Under the pieces are notes generated by a model. That model was not told where the DNA came from. It did not search any database and saw nothing but the letters and a program-made list of their open reading frames with translations. DNA of 64,000 bases. It comes from Paraburkholderia nodosa DSM 21604 (GTDB lineage: Bacteria > Pseudomonadota > Gammaproteobacteria > Burkholderiales > Burkholderiaceae). Shown here one piece after another: positions 9,113-22,236 of this stretch (within the stretch, counting starts at the first letter, position 1; every line of letters starts with the position of its first letter). The stretch spans positions 186,405 through 250,404 of the forward strand of contig NZ_JAFA01000008.1 in the NCBI RefSeq assembly GCF_000519185.1, in the 5' to 3' direction. Position numbers and translations under genes: made by a program.

Positions 9113-10075
9113 GTGAACGACCAGTTGCAAAAATTCATGTTCAGCGCAGCGCCGGTGCGCGGCGAGATCGTCTCGCTGGGCAACACGTGGCAGGAAGTGC
9201 TCAAGCGCCGCCAGTATCCGGCGCCCGTGCGCACCGTGCTCGGCGAGATGATGGCGGCGTGCGCGCTGCTCTCGGCGAATCTCAAGTTCGACGGCACGCT
9301 GATCATGCAGATCTTCGGCGACGGCCCCGTGAAGATGCTGGTCGTGCAGTGCGGCTCGGATCTGACGATGCGCGCGACCGCCCGCCTCGGCGAAGACTTC
9401 ACGGGCGAAAACGCCCTGCCGCTCGGCGAGGAACTCACGTTCGCCGACCTCGTGAATCCGGACGGCCAGGGCCGCTGCGTGATCACGCTCGACCCCGCGA
9501 AAAAGCAGCCGGGCCAGCAGCCCTACCAGGGCATCGTGCCGCTGAACGGCGAAGACGGCCCGCTCAAGTCGATCGCTGCCGTGCTCGAGCATTACATGCA
9601 TCACTCGGAACAGCTCGACTCGCGCCTTTGGCTCGCCGCCAACGACGACCGCGCGGTCGGCATGCTGCTCCAGAAGCTGCCGGGCGACGGCGGAATCGTG
9701 CCGCACCAGGGCGAACACGACCTCGATACCTGGGAGCGTGTCTGTACGCTCGGCGGCACGCTCACGCGCGACGAAATGCTCAAGGAAGACGGCGAGACCT
9801 TGTTCCGCCGCCTCTTCTGGCAGGAGAACGTGCGTCACTTCGAGCCGCTGGCGCCGCGCTTCCAGTGTTCGTGCTCGCGCGAAAAGGTGGGCGCGATGCT
9901 CAAGATGCTGGGCCGCGAGGAAGTCGACGGCGTGATCGAGGAACGCGGTCATGTCGAGATTCATTGCGACTACTGCAATCAGCGCTATGAGTTCGACCCC
10001 GTGGATGTCGCGCAACTTTTTGCCGTGACGGGGCTCTCAGAAAGCGTGAGCCCCGCGGCCGAGCGTCGCCATTGA
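9113..10075 (+). CDS. hslO: Redox-regulated chaperone Hsp33
   Basis: A 320-residue holdase chaperone activated by oxidation or unfolding stress. The redox-switch zinc site is intact: C252 and C254 (CSCSREK) with C285 and C288 (CDYCNQRY). The N-terminal part (DQLQKFMF, VRGEIV) and EHYMHHSEQLDS match Hsp33. The start is GTG at 9113, preceded by AAGGAAAAGA; an ATG frame 48 nt upstream encodes non-conserved residues. It follows the carbonic anhydrase gene by 66 bp and may share its transcript. Confidence 0.96.
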   Translation: MNDQLQKFMFSAAPVRGEIVSLGNTWQEVLKRRQYPAPVRTVLGEMMAACALLSANLKFDGTLIMQIFGDGPVKMLVVQCGSDLTMRATARLGEDFTGENALPLGEELTFADLVNPDGQGRCVITLDPAKKQPGQQPYQGIVPLNGEDGPLKSIAAVLEHYMHHSEQLDSRLWLAANDDRAVGMLLQKLPGDGGIVPHQGEHDLDTWERVCTLGGTLTRDEMLKEDGETLFRRLFWQENVRHFEPLAPRFQCSCSREKVGAMLKMLGREEVDGVIEERGHVEIHCDYCNQRYEFDPVDVAQLFAVTGLSESVSPAAERRH

Positions 10076-10264
10076 GACGAGCTGAAGCAAGCCGAAGCAA
10101 TCTGAGGCGCACCAGGGCACACTGAGGCGATCACGCCGATGCGGCGCAACGCGGGTTGCGTCGCCGCCCGGGGCAGCGGCACGTCGACAGGCCCGGGGAC
10201 CGGATCGCAATACGGACCTGCCTTCATCGCAAATTGCTTAGGCGTCCGACAGATGGAGAGGAGC

Positions 10265-10666
10265 ATGATCAAGAACAGGCGCTTCGTACGTCCATTGCGT
10301 GACCGCAGGCCGCGCGTGAGCGCGTTGCTCGTACTCACGACGCTCGGCGCGGCCGTTGTGTCGACGAGCGGCTGCATGATGGCCCCGCCGGGCCCGTCGC
10401 CGATCTACAGCCGACTGCCCCCGGCGCAGTCGGGCCTCCCGGTTACCGCACCCGTGCTCACGCCCGACGAAAAAGCGCGCTACGACGCGATCGACCGTCA
10501 GGTGCTCGCCGAACAGGACAACGCCATGGCCGCGGAAGCCGCGGCGCAAGCCTGGTCGCGCGCGTACGCGCCGCCGGTCACCGTCTACGGCAGCTATTAC
10601 AGCGGCGGTTGGGGGCACGGCTGGGGTACGGGGATTGGCTACGGCTATCCAGGCTGGGGCTGGTAA
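10265..10666 (+). CDS. Small predicted lipoprotein with Gly/Tyr-rich C-terminus
   Basis: A 133-residue protein of unknown function. It has a basic N-terminus (KNRRFVRPLRDRR), a hydrophobic stretch (ALLVLTTLGAAVV) and a lipobox-like STSGC with Cys37, suggesting a lipoprotein; the following MM rather than D suggests outer-membrane sorting. The C-terminus is low-complexity (GSYYSGGWGHGWGTGIGYG). GAGAGGAG precedes the ATG closely; an alternative in-frame ATG lies at 10253. It stands alone behind hslO and ahead of a bidirectional terminator. Confidence 0.75.
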   Translation: MIKNRRFVRPLRDRRPRVSALLVLTTLGAAVVSTSGCMMAPPGPSPIYSRLPPAQSGLPVTAPVLTPDEKARYDAIDRQVLAEQDNAMAAEAAAQAWSRAYAPPVTVYGSYYSGGWGHGWGTGIGYGYPGWGW

Positions 10667-10701
10667 TCGCGCGGCGTCGCGCCGCGAACGCTCACGACGA
10701 A

Positions 10702-10730
10702 AAAAGGCGCGGCTCGATGCCGCGCCTTTT
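10702..10730. terminator. Bidirectional intrinsic terminator between the lipoprotein gene and ftsB
   Basis: The stem AAAAGGCGCGGC / GCCGCGCCTTTT with loop TCGAT (12-bp stem, 5-nt loop) has A and T runs on both sides. It lies between convergent genes and can serve both. Confidence 0.9.
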
Positions 10731-10774
10731 GTTTGCTGCCTTGCTTGCCCACCTGCTCAGCGCAAGCGCGGCAC

Positions 10775-11197
10775 TCAACCCGCCTTCTTCGCTTCCTTCC
10801 CGTGCCCGTGCTTCTTCTCGGGCACACGCGAAACGGGGTTCGGCACCACCCTCACCGGCGCTGCCGACATCTCGCCGCGCGTCGAGGTATTCGACGAGCC
10901 GCTCGGTGTAACCGGCGGCGTCTGGTTCGGCGAAACGAACTGCACGAACACCTCGCTGTCCTTCACCATACCCATCTCATAGCGGGCACGCTCCTCGACC
11001 GCCGCCGTGCCGCTCTGCAGATCCTGCACTTCGCCCGCAATGCGTTCGTTGCGCAGTTTCTCGTCGTCGTTCTGCTTTTGCTGCTGCGCGAGTTGCTGCT
11101 GCAGTTCGTGGACACGCAGCCAACCACCATGGCCCCACCAGAGCGGGTACTGGATCAGCACAAGCAGGATGATCAGAACGACAGTGACAAGCCGCAT
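10775..11197 (-). CDS. ftsB: Cell division protein FtsB
   Basis: A 140-residue bitopic inner-membrane protein of the FtsQBL divisome subcomplex. It has one N-terminal membrane segment (LVTVVLIILLVLIQYPLW), a Gln/Lys-rich coiled coil (about residues 30-70) and the conserved YEMGMVKDSEVFVQFV. The C-terminal ~45 residues are a Pro/Ser/Lys-rich extension that shorter FtsB homologues lack. The place downstream of eno is the common one in beta- and gammaproteobacteria. Confidence 0.94.
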   Translation of the reverse strand: MRLVTVVLIILLVLIQYPLWWGHGGWLRVHELQQQLAQQQKQNDDEKLRNERIAGEVQDLQSGTAAVEERARYEMGMVKDSEVFVQFVSPNQTPPVTPSGSSNTSTRGEMSAAPVRVVPNPVSRVPEKKHGHGKEAKKAG

Positions 11198-11220
11198 GAA
11201 AGGTGCCGGATAAATACACG

Positions 11221-11245
11221 CCGCCCTGCGCTATACGCAGGGCGG
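11221..11245 (-). terminator. Hairpin between eno and ftsB
   Basis: A perfect 10-bp stem, CCGCCCTGCG / CGCAGGGCGG, with a 5-nt loop sits in the eno-ftsB gap. On the minus strand no clear U-run follows (TGTATTTATCC), so it may attenuate or stabilise the message rather than end it fully. Confidence 0.55.
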
Positions 11246-11299
11246 CGGAGAGAGATGACGAAAGGGTGACAGCAAGGCTGCTGCCGGCGCCGGGTCCGC

Positions 11300-12733
<1,434 letters not shown>

Positions 12734-12811
12734 TCACGTTCCCGTGACCGATGCGCTGCCACGCTGCCTTGTACATCGAGCACGGTGCGTTGCGCCGCGC
12801 TGCTCCTCCAT

Positions 12812-12840
12812 CGCGCCGCTCATGCAATCGAAGCGGCGCG
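12812..12840. other. Inverted repeat in the kdsA-eno spacer (12584-12861)
   Basis: CGCGCCGCT and AGCGGCGCG form a 9-bp perfect stem around an 11-nt loop, 22 nt downstream of the kdsA stop and without a T-run. The rest of the 278-bp spacer shows no conserved gene and no clear promoter. Confidence 0.4.
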
Positions 12841-12861
12841 CCGTACTGCGTAATTCCCGGC

Positions 12862-15419
<2,558 letters not shown>

Positions 15420-15513
15420 CTAACCCTGAATTTTGAGCGCGCAGAAACGACGCGCGGCGCGTTGCCCCGCGCTCTACCCTGCCGTGCAAGCAACCACGCC
15501 GGGAAGCGGCCGC

Positions 15514-16317
15514 TCAGGCTCCGTTTTCCATGGCGTAAAGCATGCGCTGCACCGCGCGCGCAGTCTCGATCGGACGCTCCATGGGATACAGATGGCTGCC
15601 CTCGATCCACTCGAAGCGCTCGCCAGCAATGCGCCGTGTTGCCGCAAGCCCGACCTGGCGGACTTCACGCGACTGCGTGCCCGCGACGAAGCTCACCGGC
15701 ACGGGCGACCCGTGCACGAGCCGCGCGCCGAGCGTGTGCGGCAGCGTGCGGTAAATCATGTATTCGGTCAGGCGGTCGAAGGCGAGCGTGCGGCCGCCGT
15801 CGACCGAGGTCTGAGGAATGCCGAAGTCGACATAGTCGGATAGCACGCGCTCGTCCCAGCGCGCGAACGCCGCCTTCGAATGGAAATGCCGCCAGGCCTC
15901 GTCGCGGCTCGCCCAGTTTGTGCGGCGCGTGCGCGTGGCGACTGCCGGCGACAGGCGGTCGTCGAGGCCGGTCCACTGCGAGACCCGCAGCATGCTGCTG
16001 CGCCACCCCGCGATCACAGGCGAATCGAGCATGACGACGCCCTTGACCCACTGCGGCTTTTTCAGCGCGGCCATCAGCGACAGATAGCCACCGAGCGAAT
16101 GGCCGACGAGCCAGACGGGCTCCTCATAGGTGCGCCCAATGTCGTCGAGCAGTTGCTCGACCAGATGCGGCCAGTCGCGGGTGACGGGAAAGCGCGCGTC
16201 GTGCCCGATGCGCTCGATGTAGCGCAGTTCGTAGTTGTCGCCCAGTTCGGCGAAGAACGTACGATACGTCGAGGCAGGAAAGCCGTTCGCGTGCGAGAAA
16301 TGGATGACGTTTTTCAA
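15514..16317 (-). CDS. Alpha/beta hydrolase
   Basis: A 267-residue alpha/beta-hydrolase-fold protein. It has SHANGFPASTY near the N-terminus as oxyanion-hole region, nucleophile elbow VGHSLGGYLSL, and a C-terminal His in GSHLYPME. The HANGFPA opening is shared by a proteobacterial group of uncharacterised hydrolases. The substrate is unknown. It lies between pyrG and comEC on the same strand, separated from both by short gaps. Confidence 0.88.
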   Translation of the reverse strand: MKNVIHFSHANGFPASTYRTFFAELGDNYELRYIERIGHDARFPVTRDWPHLVEQLLDDIGRTYEEPVWLVGHSLGGYLSLMAALKKPQWVKGVVMLDSPVIAGWRSSMLRVSQWTGLDDRLSPAVATRTRRTNWASRDEAWRHFHSKAAFARWDERVLSDYVDFGIPQTSVDGGRTLAFDRLTEYMIYRTLPHTLGARLVHGSPVPVSFVAGTQSREVRQVGLAATRRIAGERFEWIEGSHLYPMERPIETARAVQRMLYAMENGA

Positions 16318-16392
16318 AGGCGGCGTGTCTCTCTATTTTGTTGATCTCTTTCGTCGTGCGCACCTGCTTCACGCTGCCAGCGGCCCGGCGCG

Positions 16393-19029
16393 TCAGTCCT
16401 GCGTCGGCGGGTCCGTCCAGTAGCGCCGCTGCGTATCGCGAAATCGCTCGACGGCGAGTGCGCCGGGGCGCGCCTCCACGCGCGCGGCGCCATCCGCGTC
16501 GCTGCGCGCGAGCACGATGTGGCGGCCCGCGTAGCGCGCGTAGACGCCCGGATGCGGGTGATGAAAGCGGTTCAGATAGCCTACCTGAAATATCGCGACG
16601 AGCGGCCAGACAGAATCGAGGAACGGTTCAGTCGACGAGCTGCGGCTGCCGTGGTGCGGCACGACCAGCACCTGTGCGCGCAGCCGCCCGGGGTCGCGCG
16701 CGACCAGCGTGCGCTCGACGCCCGCTTCGATGTCGGCGGCGATCAGCGCGGAGACCGGCCCGTCTTGCGCGTCGGGCGCGGCGCTGGCCGCCGTCGTCAC
16801 TCGCAGGACGCAGCAATGCGCGTTGGGTTTGCCCGCGAGCGGCCCGGGGTCGGGCCACAGCACTTCGAAGTCGACGCCGTCCCACCGCCAGCGCTGGCCC
16901 GCGGCGCACTGCACGGCCTGCGCGCCCTTTGCGCGCGCGCTCGCCCACAGCGGATGCGCGGGCAGCATGGCCGCCACGAATGCCCCTACGTCGACGGCAT
17001 CGAGCACGGCTTGCGCACCGCCCGAATGATCGGAGTCGTCGTGGCTGATCATCAGCGCGTCGAGGCGCCCTATGCCGTGCGCCTGCAGATACGGCACGAC
17101 GATGCGCTCGCCCGCCTGCGTCGATTCGGGGCCCGGACCCGCATCGAACAGCAGGCGATGCCGGGCCGTTTCGACCAGCGCCGACGTGCCCTGCCCAATG
17201 TCTAGCGCCGTGAGCCGGAAAGCGCCCGGCGGCGGCCCCGTGGGCGCGGGCACCAGTAGCGGCAACCACGTGAACGGCGCGATCCAGCGCAGCGGCCAGC
17301 CGCGCGGCGCAAGCCACCAGGCGACGCCCACTGCCGCGCAGGCGAGCGGCCACGCTCCGGGTTGCGGCAGCCGCAAAACCGCCCACGGCAGGCTCTCCAG
17401 CGCGCTCAGCGCCACAACCAGCCAATCGAGGCAGGTATGTGCGGCGCGCAGCGCGAGCGCGTCGATCGGCGCGGGCATTGCCGCGCTCGCGATGACCAGC
17501 GGCGCGACGAGCATGCTCACCCAGGGAATCGCAAACGCATTGGCGAGTGGACCGATGAGCGGTATTTGCGCGAACCACCAGGCGGTGAGCGGCGCGAGCG
17601 CGAGCGTCACGGCCCACTGCACGCGAGCGCCATCGCCGAGACGTGACGCAAGACGCCGTATCGCCCCACGCCAGCCATCAGGCGGAAGCGCCATGGCGGC
17701 AAGACGTCGAAGCCAGCCGTCGCGCGCGGCTGGCCCCGCTAATGGCTCAGTTCGGTCGCGCATCGGATCGTCGGTGTCCGCGCCAGAATCCTGCGGCGCG
17801 TTCCTGTGCAAGCGCGGCACGCCACTCGCCGCGAAGAGGATCGCCCCGACGGCGCAAAACGAGAGCCAGAAGCCGGCTGCCGTCACCGCCCACGGATCGC
17901 GCAGCAGCACGAGCCCGAGCGCCCACGCCAGCACGTGCGAGCGCGCGACCTCGCGCCCAGCGAATAGCGCGAGCGCAACGACCGCCAGCATCCAGAGCGC
18001 GCGCTGCACCGGCACATTGAAGCCTGCGAGCGCGGCATAGATCCCCGCCGCGAGCAACGCGCCCGCAACGGCCACTTTCTGCGCGGGCACGATGAGCGGC
18101 GCCTCGACGCCGCGCCAGCGCGCGCGCCGCCACAGGGCGCCCGCGACCCACCCAGCGAGCCCCGCGACGAACGCGAGATGCAGCCCGGAAATCGCCACCA
18201 GATGGCTCGTGCCCGTATTGCGCATCAGACGCCTGTCCGCGTCGCTGACCGCGTCCTGCGCGCCGGTTGCGAGCGCGATGACGATGCCGCGATGCGGCGC
18301 ATCGCCGAGCACCGCATCGATGCGCGCACGCAGCGCGGCGCGCGCCCGCTCGATGCGCACGCCGATGCCGGCGGCGTCAACGGGCAGACGCACGGCATGC
18401 GCGGGATCGCTCACATAGCCGATGGCGCGCACGCCGCGCGCGAGCAGTGCGACTTCCGTATCGCGCAGGCCGAAGTTGCCGTTGCCATGCGGGCGTTTGA
18501 GCCGCACGGCAAGCCGCCAGCGCGCGCCGGGCACGAGCGGCGGCAGCGGCGCCTCGCGCGCCACCCACGACAACTGAATCAGATGCGGCAGCGGCGTGGC
18601 GGCTTTGTGCGTCTCCCAGGATTCGACACGAAAGAGGAAGCTTGCGCCGTTCGCGCCGTAGGAAGGCAAGCTGGAGATATAACCGGCGATGTCGATGTCG
18701 TGCGCCTGCCAGGCTGCGGGAAGTGCCTCAGCAAGCCGCGTCTCGGCGCGCCACGCCGCGTAGCCGAAGCCCGCACATCCGGCCGCAAACCACACCGCCG
18801 CCCAGCCACCCGCCATGCGCCAGCGTCGCCCGCAGGACAACCCGAACACCCGGCGCGCCATCTCGTGAGATTCGTCGGCCGGCGGCGCGGCGCCCAACGC
18901 CCATACCGCCCAGCCGGCCGCGAGCACGGTTGCCAGAACGAGCCCGAGCCACGCGCCCCACCCCGGCAACGCCGCCTGTCGCTGCAAGGCAATCACGCCC
19001 AGCGCAAACCCGCACCAAATCCCCCGCAT
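16393..19029 (-). CDS. comEC: DNA internalisation competence protein ComEC/Rec2
   Basis: An 878-residue polytopic inner-membrane protein that transports single-stranded DNA in natural transformation. The N-terminal DUF4131 region (VARE, NFGLRDTE) is followed by the competence domain of many helices (TGTSHLVAISGLHLAF, LRDPWAV, FWLSFCAVGAILF). The C-terminal metallo-beta-lactamase-like domain carries LDIGQGTSALVE and ISHDDSDHSGG. The start at 19029 has GAGGAGG just upstream; an in-frame ATG at 19074 is less likely. Confidence 0.93.
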   Translation of the reverse strand: MRGIWCGFALGVIALQRQAALPGWGAWLGLVLATVLAAGWAVWALGAAPPADESHEMARRVFGLSCGRRWRMAGGWAAVWFAAGCAGFGYAAWRAETRLAEALPAAWQAHDIDIAGYISSLPSYGANGASFLFRVESWETHKAATPLPHLIQLSWVAREAPLPPLVPGARWRLAVRLKRPHGNGNFGLRDTEVALLARGVRAIGYVSDPAHAVRLPVDAAGIGVRIERARAALRARIDAVLGDAPHRGIVIALATGAQDAVSDADRRLMRNTGTSHLVAISGLHLAFVAGLAGWVAGALWRRARWRGVEAPLIVPAQKVAVAGALLAAGIYAALAGFNVPVQRALWMLAVVALALFAGREVARSHVLAWALGLVLLRDPWAVTAAGFWLSFCAVGAILFAASGVPRLHRNAPQDSGADTDDPMRDRTEPLAGPAARDGWLRRLAAMALPPDGWRGAIRRLASRLGDGARVQWAVTLALAPLTAWWFAQIPLIGPLANAFAIPWVSMLVAPLVIASAAMPAPIDALALRAAHTCLDWLVVALSALESLPWAVLRLPQPGAWPLACAAVGVAWWLAPRGWPLRWIAPFTWLPLLVPAPTGPPPGAFRLTALDIGQGTSALVETARHRLLFDAGPGPESTQAGERIVVPYLQAHGIGRLDALMISHDDSDHSGGAQAVLDAVDVGAFVAAMLPAHPLWASARAKGAQAVQCAAGQRWRWDGVDFEVLWPDPGPLAGKPNAHCCVLRVTTAASAAPDAQDGPVSALIAADIEAGVERTLVARDPGRLRAQVLVVPHHGSRSSSTEPFLDSVWPLVAIFQVGYLNRFHHPHPGVYARYAGRHIVLARSDADGAARVEARPGALAVERFRDTQRRYWTDPPTQD

Positions 19030-19119
19030 CCTGCCTCCTCGCAACGAGGGGGCTGAATGCACGGACCGCGTCAATCGCGCCGCGTTATATGCACGTTGTG
19101 CACGCCACCCTGGAAACGA

Positions 19120-19908
19120 TTATGCAGACGAAAGCGCGAGCCGCGGCAGCGCAGCCGCCGCGTTAGCCGTCGTGCCAAGTGCGAGTTCCTCGGGGCTCAA
19201 GCCCCGCAAACCTGCGAGCACGGCGCCGATGCGCGGCACCTGGTCGGGCGTGTTGCGCGCGCGATAAAGCCAGGCGGGCGAGATATCCGGCGCATCGGTT
19301 TCCATGACGATTGCCTCGAGCGGCAACTGCTGCGCGAGCCTGCGGATCTGCAGCGCGCGCTCGAACGTCACATTGCCGCCGAAGCCCAGATGCATCCCTT
19401 GATCGATGAATGCTCGCGCCTGCTGGAAGCTGCCGTTGAACGCATGCGCGATACCGCTTTTCACGCCATTGCGGCGCAGCCCCTTGAGCACCTGGTCCTG
19501 CGATTTGCGCACATGGCAGATCGCCGGCAAGCCGAACTCGCGCGCAAGGCGCAGCTGGGCATCGTAGAAGTGCTGTTGACGAGCCTCGTCGAGGCCCGCC
19601 ACGAAGTAATCGAGCCCGATCTCGCCGATGCCGACGAAGCGCGGATCATCGAGACTCGCCTCGATTTCGCGGCGCAGCACTTCAAGGTCTTCGTCGCGCG
19701 CCTGCGGCGTGTAGAGCGGGTGGATGCCGAGCGCGTAGACCGCGCCCGCGGTGCGGTGCGCGAGCGCGCGCACCACCTCGAAGTTCTCGCGCGCCACCGC
19801 CGGGATCACGATGCGCGACACGCCGGCCGCGTGCGCCGCCGACGCGACCGCGTCGCGGTCGGCGTCGAATTCGGCGGCATCGAGATGGCAGTGCGTGTCG
19901 GTCCACAT
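19120..19908 (-). CDS. TatD family metal-dependent hydrolase
   Basis: A 262-residue TIM-barrel amidohydrolase-like nuclease. It has DTHCHLDAAEFD with the HxH metal motif at the N-terminus, GIGEIGLDYF (metal Glu), PAICHVRKS, IAHAFNGS and C-terminal METDAPDISP (catalytic Asp). E. coli TatD and YcfH-type proteins are 3'-5' exonucleases or DNases; which paralogue this is cannot be settled from sequence alone. It lies 21 bp downstream of lolD, as ycfH-like genes often do. Confidence 0.93.
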   Translation of the reverse strand: MWTDTHCHLDAAEFDADRDAVASAAHAAGVSRIVIPAVARENFEVVRALAHRTAGAVYALGIHPLYTPQARDEDLEVLRREIEASLDDPRFVGIGEIGLDYFVAGLDEARQQHFYDAQLRLAREFGLPAICHVRKSQDQVLKGLRRNGVKSGIAHAFNGSFQQARAFIDQGMHLGFGGNVTFERALQIRRLAQQLPLEAIVMETDAPDISPAWLYRARNTPDQVPRIGAVLAGLRGLSPEELALGTTANAAAALPRLALSSA

Positions 19909-19929
19909 GGCGCTCGCTCGCGAAAAGGC

Positions 19930-20661
19930 TCAGACCGGTACGACCGGTTCCTCTTGAAGCATGCCGTCGCGCAGGCGCACGATGCGATCGCAGCGCGCCG
20001 CGAGGTCGGAATCGTGCGTGACGATTACGAAGCTCGTATCGAACTGGTCGGAAAGTTCGAGCATCAGGTTGAAGACGTTATCCGCCGTCGCGCCGTCGAG
20101 GTTGCCCGTGGGCTCGTCGGCGAGCACGCAAGCGGGCTTCGTCACGAGCGCGCGCGCGACGGCCACGCGCTGGCGCTCGCCGCCCGACAACTCGCCCGGC
20201 CGGTTGCGCGCGCGATGCGAGAGGCCCACGCGTTCGAGGATCTGCATCGCCTCGGCCCGCGCGTCTTCCTGCGTCATGCGGCGAATGCGCAGCGGCATCG
20301 CCACGTTGTCGAGCGCCGAAAACTCCGGCAGCAGATGGTGGAACTGATAGACGAAGCCCAGCGCGCGATTGCGCAGTTCGTTGCGCTCGCGCTCGGATAG
20401 CTCGGTGAACGGCTTGCCGAGCACCGAGACCTTGCCCGCGCCCGGCTCGTCGAGGCCGCCGAGCACGTGCAGCAGCGTGCTCTTGCCCGAGCCCGACGCG
20501 CCCACCACTGCGAGCTTCTCGCCGCGCTTCACTTTCAGATCGGTGTCGTGCAGCACCTGCACCGCAAGCTGGCCCTGGCCAAACACCTTCGACACGCCGT
20601 GCGCTTCGAGCACGTACGGATAATCGCCCGCCGCGGCGATGAGCGATTGACGGTCATTCAT
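19930..20661 (-). CDS. lolD: Lipoprotein-releasing ABC transporter ATPase LolD
   Basis: A 243-residue ABC ATPase. Walker A is [13 protein letters not shown], the signature [15 protein letters not shown], Walker [12 protein letters not shown] and the switch His is in VTHDSDLA. It energises extraction of outer-membrane lipoproteins from the inner membrane for transfer to LolA. The start overlaps the end of the permease gene by 8 nt, indicating a tight operon with it. Confidence 0.95.
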   Translation of the reverse strand: MNDRQSLIAAAGDYPYVLEAHGVSKVFGQGQLAVQVLHDTDLKVKRGEKLAVVGASGSGKSTLLHVLGGLDEPGAGKVSVLGKPFTELSERERNELRNRALGFVYQFHHLLPEFSALDNVAMPLRIRRMTQEDARAEAMQILERVGLSHRARNRPGELSGGERQRVAVARALVTKPACVLADEPTGNLDGATADNVFNLMLELSDQFDTSFVIVTHDSDLAARCDRIVRLRDGMLQEEPVVPV

Positions 20662-21907
20662 AGCGCAGCGCCTCCGCGGGACGAACCTTGGCCGCGCGCC
20701 AGCTCGGATAGAGCGTGGCGAGCGCGGACAGCACGAACGCGATCGCGCCGATGCGGATCACGTCGGAAGCCACGAGTTCCGAAGGCAGCTCGCTGATGAA
20801 ATAGACCGACGGCGGCAGGAACTGAATGCCGAGCAGATGCTCGATCGCCGGCACGCTCCATGGAATGCTCCACGCGATCAGGCAACCGAGCGCGATGCCG
20901 ATGGCCGTGCCCACGAAGCCGATCGTCACGCCCTGCACGACGAAGATCTTCATGATCGAGCCCGGCTGCGCGCCGAGTGTGCGCAGGATCGCGATATCGG
21001 CCTGCTTGTTGGTGACGGTCATGACGAGAGACGAAACGAGATTGAACGCCGCGACCGCGATGATGAGCGTGAGAATGATGAACATCATGCGTTTTTCGAT
21101 CTGCACGGCCGAGAACCAGGTCTTGTTCTGCTGCGTCCAGTCGCGGATATAGAGGTCGCCCGAGAGCGTATGCACGAGCTGGCGCGCCACCGCCGGTGCG
21201 CGCTGCATGTCCTTCAGGCGCAGGCGCACGCCGCTTGGCGCGCCCAGCCGATAAAGCACCTCGGCGTCGCGGATGTTGGTGAGCGCGAGCGTGCTGTCGT
21301 ACTCGTAGTGGCCCGACTCGAACACGCCCATCACCGTGAACTGTTTCAGGCGCGGCAGCATGCCGGCCGGCGTGATCGAGCCCTCGGGCGCGACGAGCGT
21401 GACCTTGTCGCCCACTGTCACGCCCAGGTTCACGGCGAGATCCGCGCCGAGCACGATGCCGAAGCTGCCGGGCGTGAGGTCGTTCAGGCTGCCCGCCTTC
21501 ATTTCCTTGCCGATGTCCGAAACCTGCGGCTCCTCGGAAGGCTCGATGCCGCGCAGCGCGACGCCGTTTACGCTGTCGCCGCGCGTAAGCAGCGCCTGGG
21601 CGTCCACGTAAGGCGCCGCGCCGATGACTTCAGGATTGGTCTTCGCTTCCTTCGCGGTGAGTTGCCAGTCGGGCATCGTGCCCGTGGGCGAAAAGATCTC
21701 GATGTGCGCGAGCACGGAGAGCATGCGGTCGCGCACGTCGCGCTGGAAGCCGTTCATCACCGAGAGCACGACGATCAGCGCCGCGACGCCGAGCGCGATG
21801 CCCGACATCGAAATGAGCGCGATGAACGAGATGAACCCGTTGCCGGTCGTGCGTTTGCCGGCGCGGGTGTAGCGCCAGCCTATCTGCCATTCGTAGGGAA
21901 GTTTCAA
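20654..21907 (-). CDS. lolC: Lipoprotein-releasing ABC transporter permease (LolC/LolE family)
   Basis: A 417-residue FtsX-like permease. It has one membrane segment near residues 25-50 ([33 protein letters not shown]), a large periplasmic domain, and three C-terminal segments beginning [17 protein letters not shown]. It shows the family start [16 protein letters not shown]. Translation appears to begin at TTG (21907) with AAGGA upstream; no in-frame ATG is close. Only one permease gene accompanies lolD, so a LolF-like homodimer is possible. Confidence 0.92.
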   Translation of the reverse strand: MKLPYEWQIGWRYTRAGKRTTGNGFISFIALISMSGIALGVAALIVVLSVMNGFQRDVRDRMLSVLAHIEIFSPTGTMPDWQLTAKEAKTNPEVIGAAPYVDAQALLTRGDSVNGVALRGIEPSEEPQVSDIGKEMKAGSLNDLTPGSFGIVLGADLAVNLGVTVGDKVTLVAPEGSITPAGMLPRLKQFTVMGVFESGHYEYDSTLALTNIRDAEVLYRLGAPSGVRLRLKDMQRAPAVARQLVHTLSGDLYIRDWTQQNKTWFSAVQIEKRMMFIILTLIIAVAAFNLVSSLVMTVTNKQADIAILRTLGAQPGSIMKIFVVQGVTIGFVGTAIGIALGCLIAWSIPWSVPAIEHLLGIQFLPPSVYFISELPSELVASDVIRIGAIAFVLSALATLYPSWRAAKVRPAEALRYE

Positions 21908-22236
21908 GCGAATCCTTTTGCGTCTTCGTTGCGCTCCGGCGCCGTATTGACCCTGGGGCCAGTGCGCCGGACGGCAGGAGAATATCGTGCCGGGTCGGGC
22001 GGCGATCAACCGCGAAGTTTGCCACACTGGCGGCGGGTCACGGATATTCGACGGAGTTCCCGCGGACTTTCGCGCGTGAGCACCGTCGCCTCGGGAGGCG
22101 ATTGCCCGCCCTCTGCTTCGAGCCGCAATTTGCCCACAAGTGCCGCAGCGCCAGCATAACGGGTCAACGCGGGGCCGTTGCGGCACGCCCGAGGGGCGCC
22201 CGGCGCACGAAGCGCCGAAGTACAATGCGCACCATC
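21908..22236. other. Intergenic region between lolC and the rpfE-like gene (329 bp)
   Basis: A divergent region. On the plus strand TACAAT at 22221-22226 is a good -10 just before the rpfE-like start. On the minus strand I see no convincing lolC promoter. Open frames crossing it look like extensions of the flanking genes rather than separate genes. Confidence 0.5.

Noticed and set aside
8294..10015. A 573-codon open frame antisense to hslO and the carbonic anhydrase gene
   Set aside because: It spans two well-supported plus-strand genes and has no family features.
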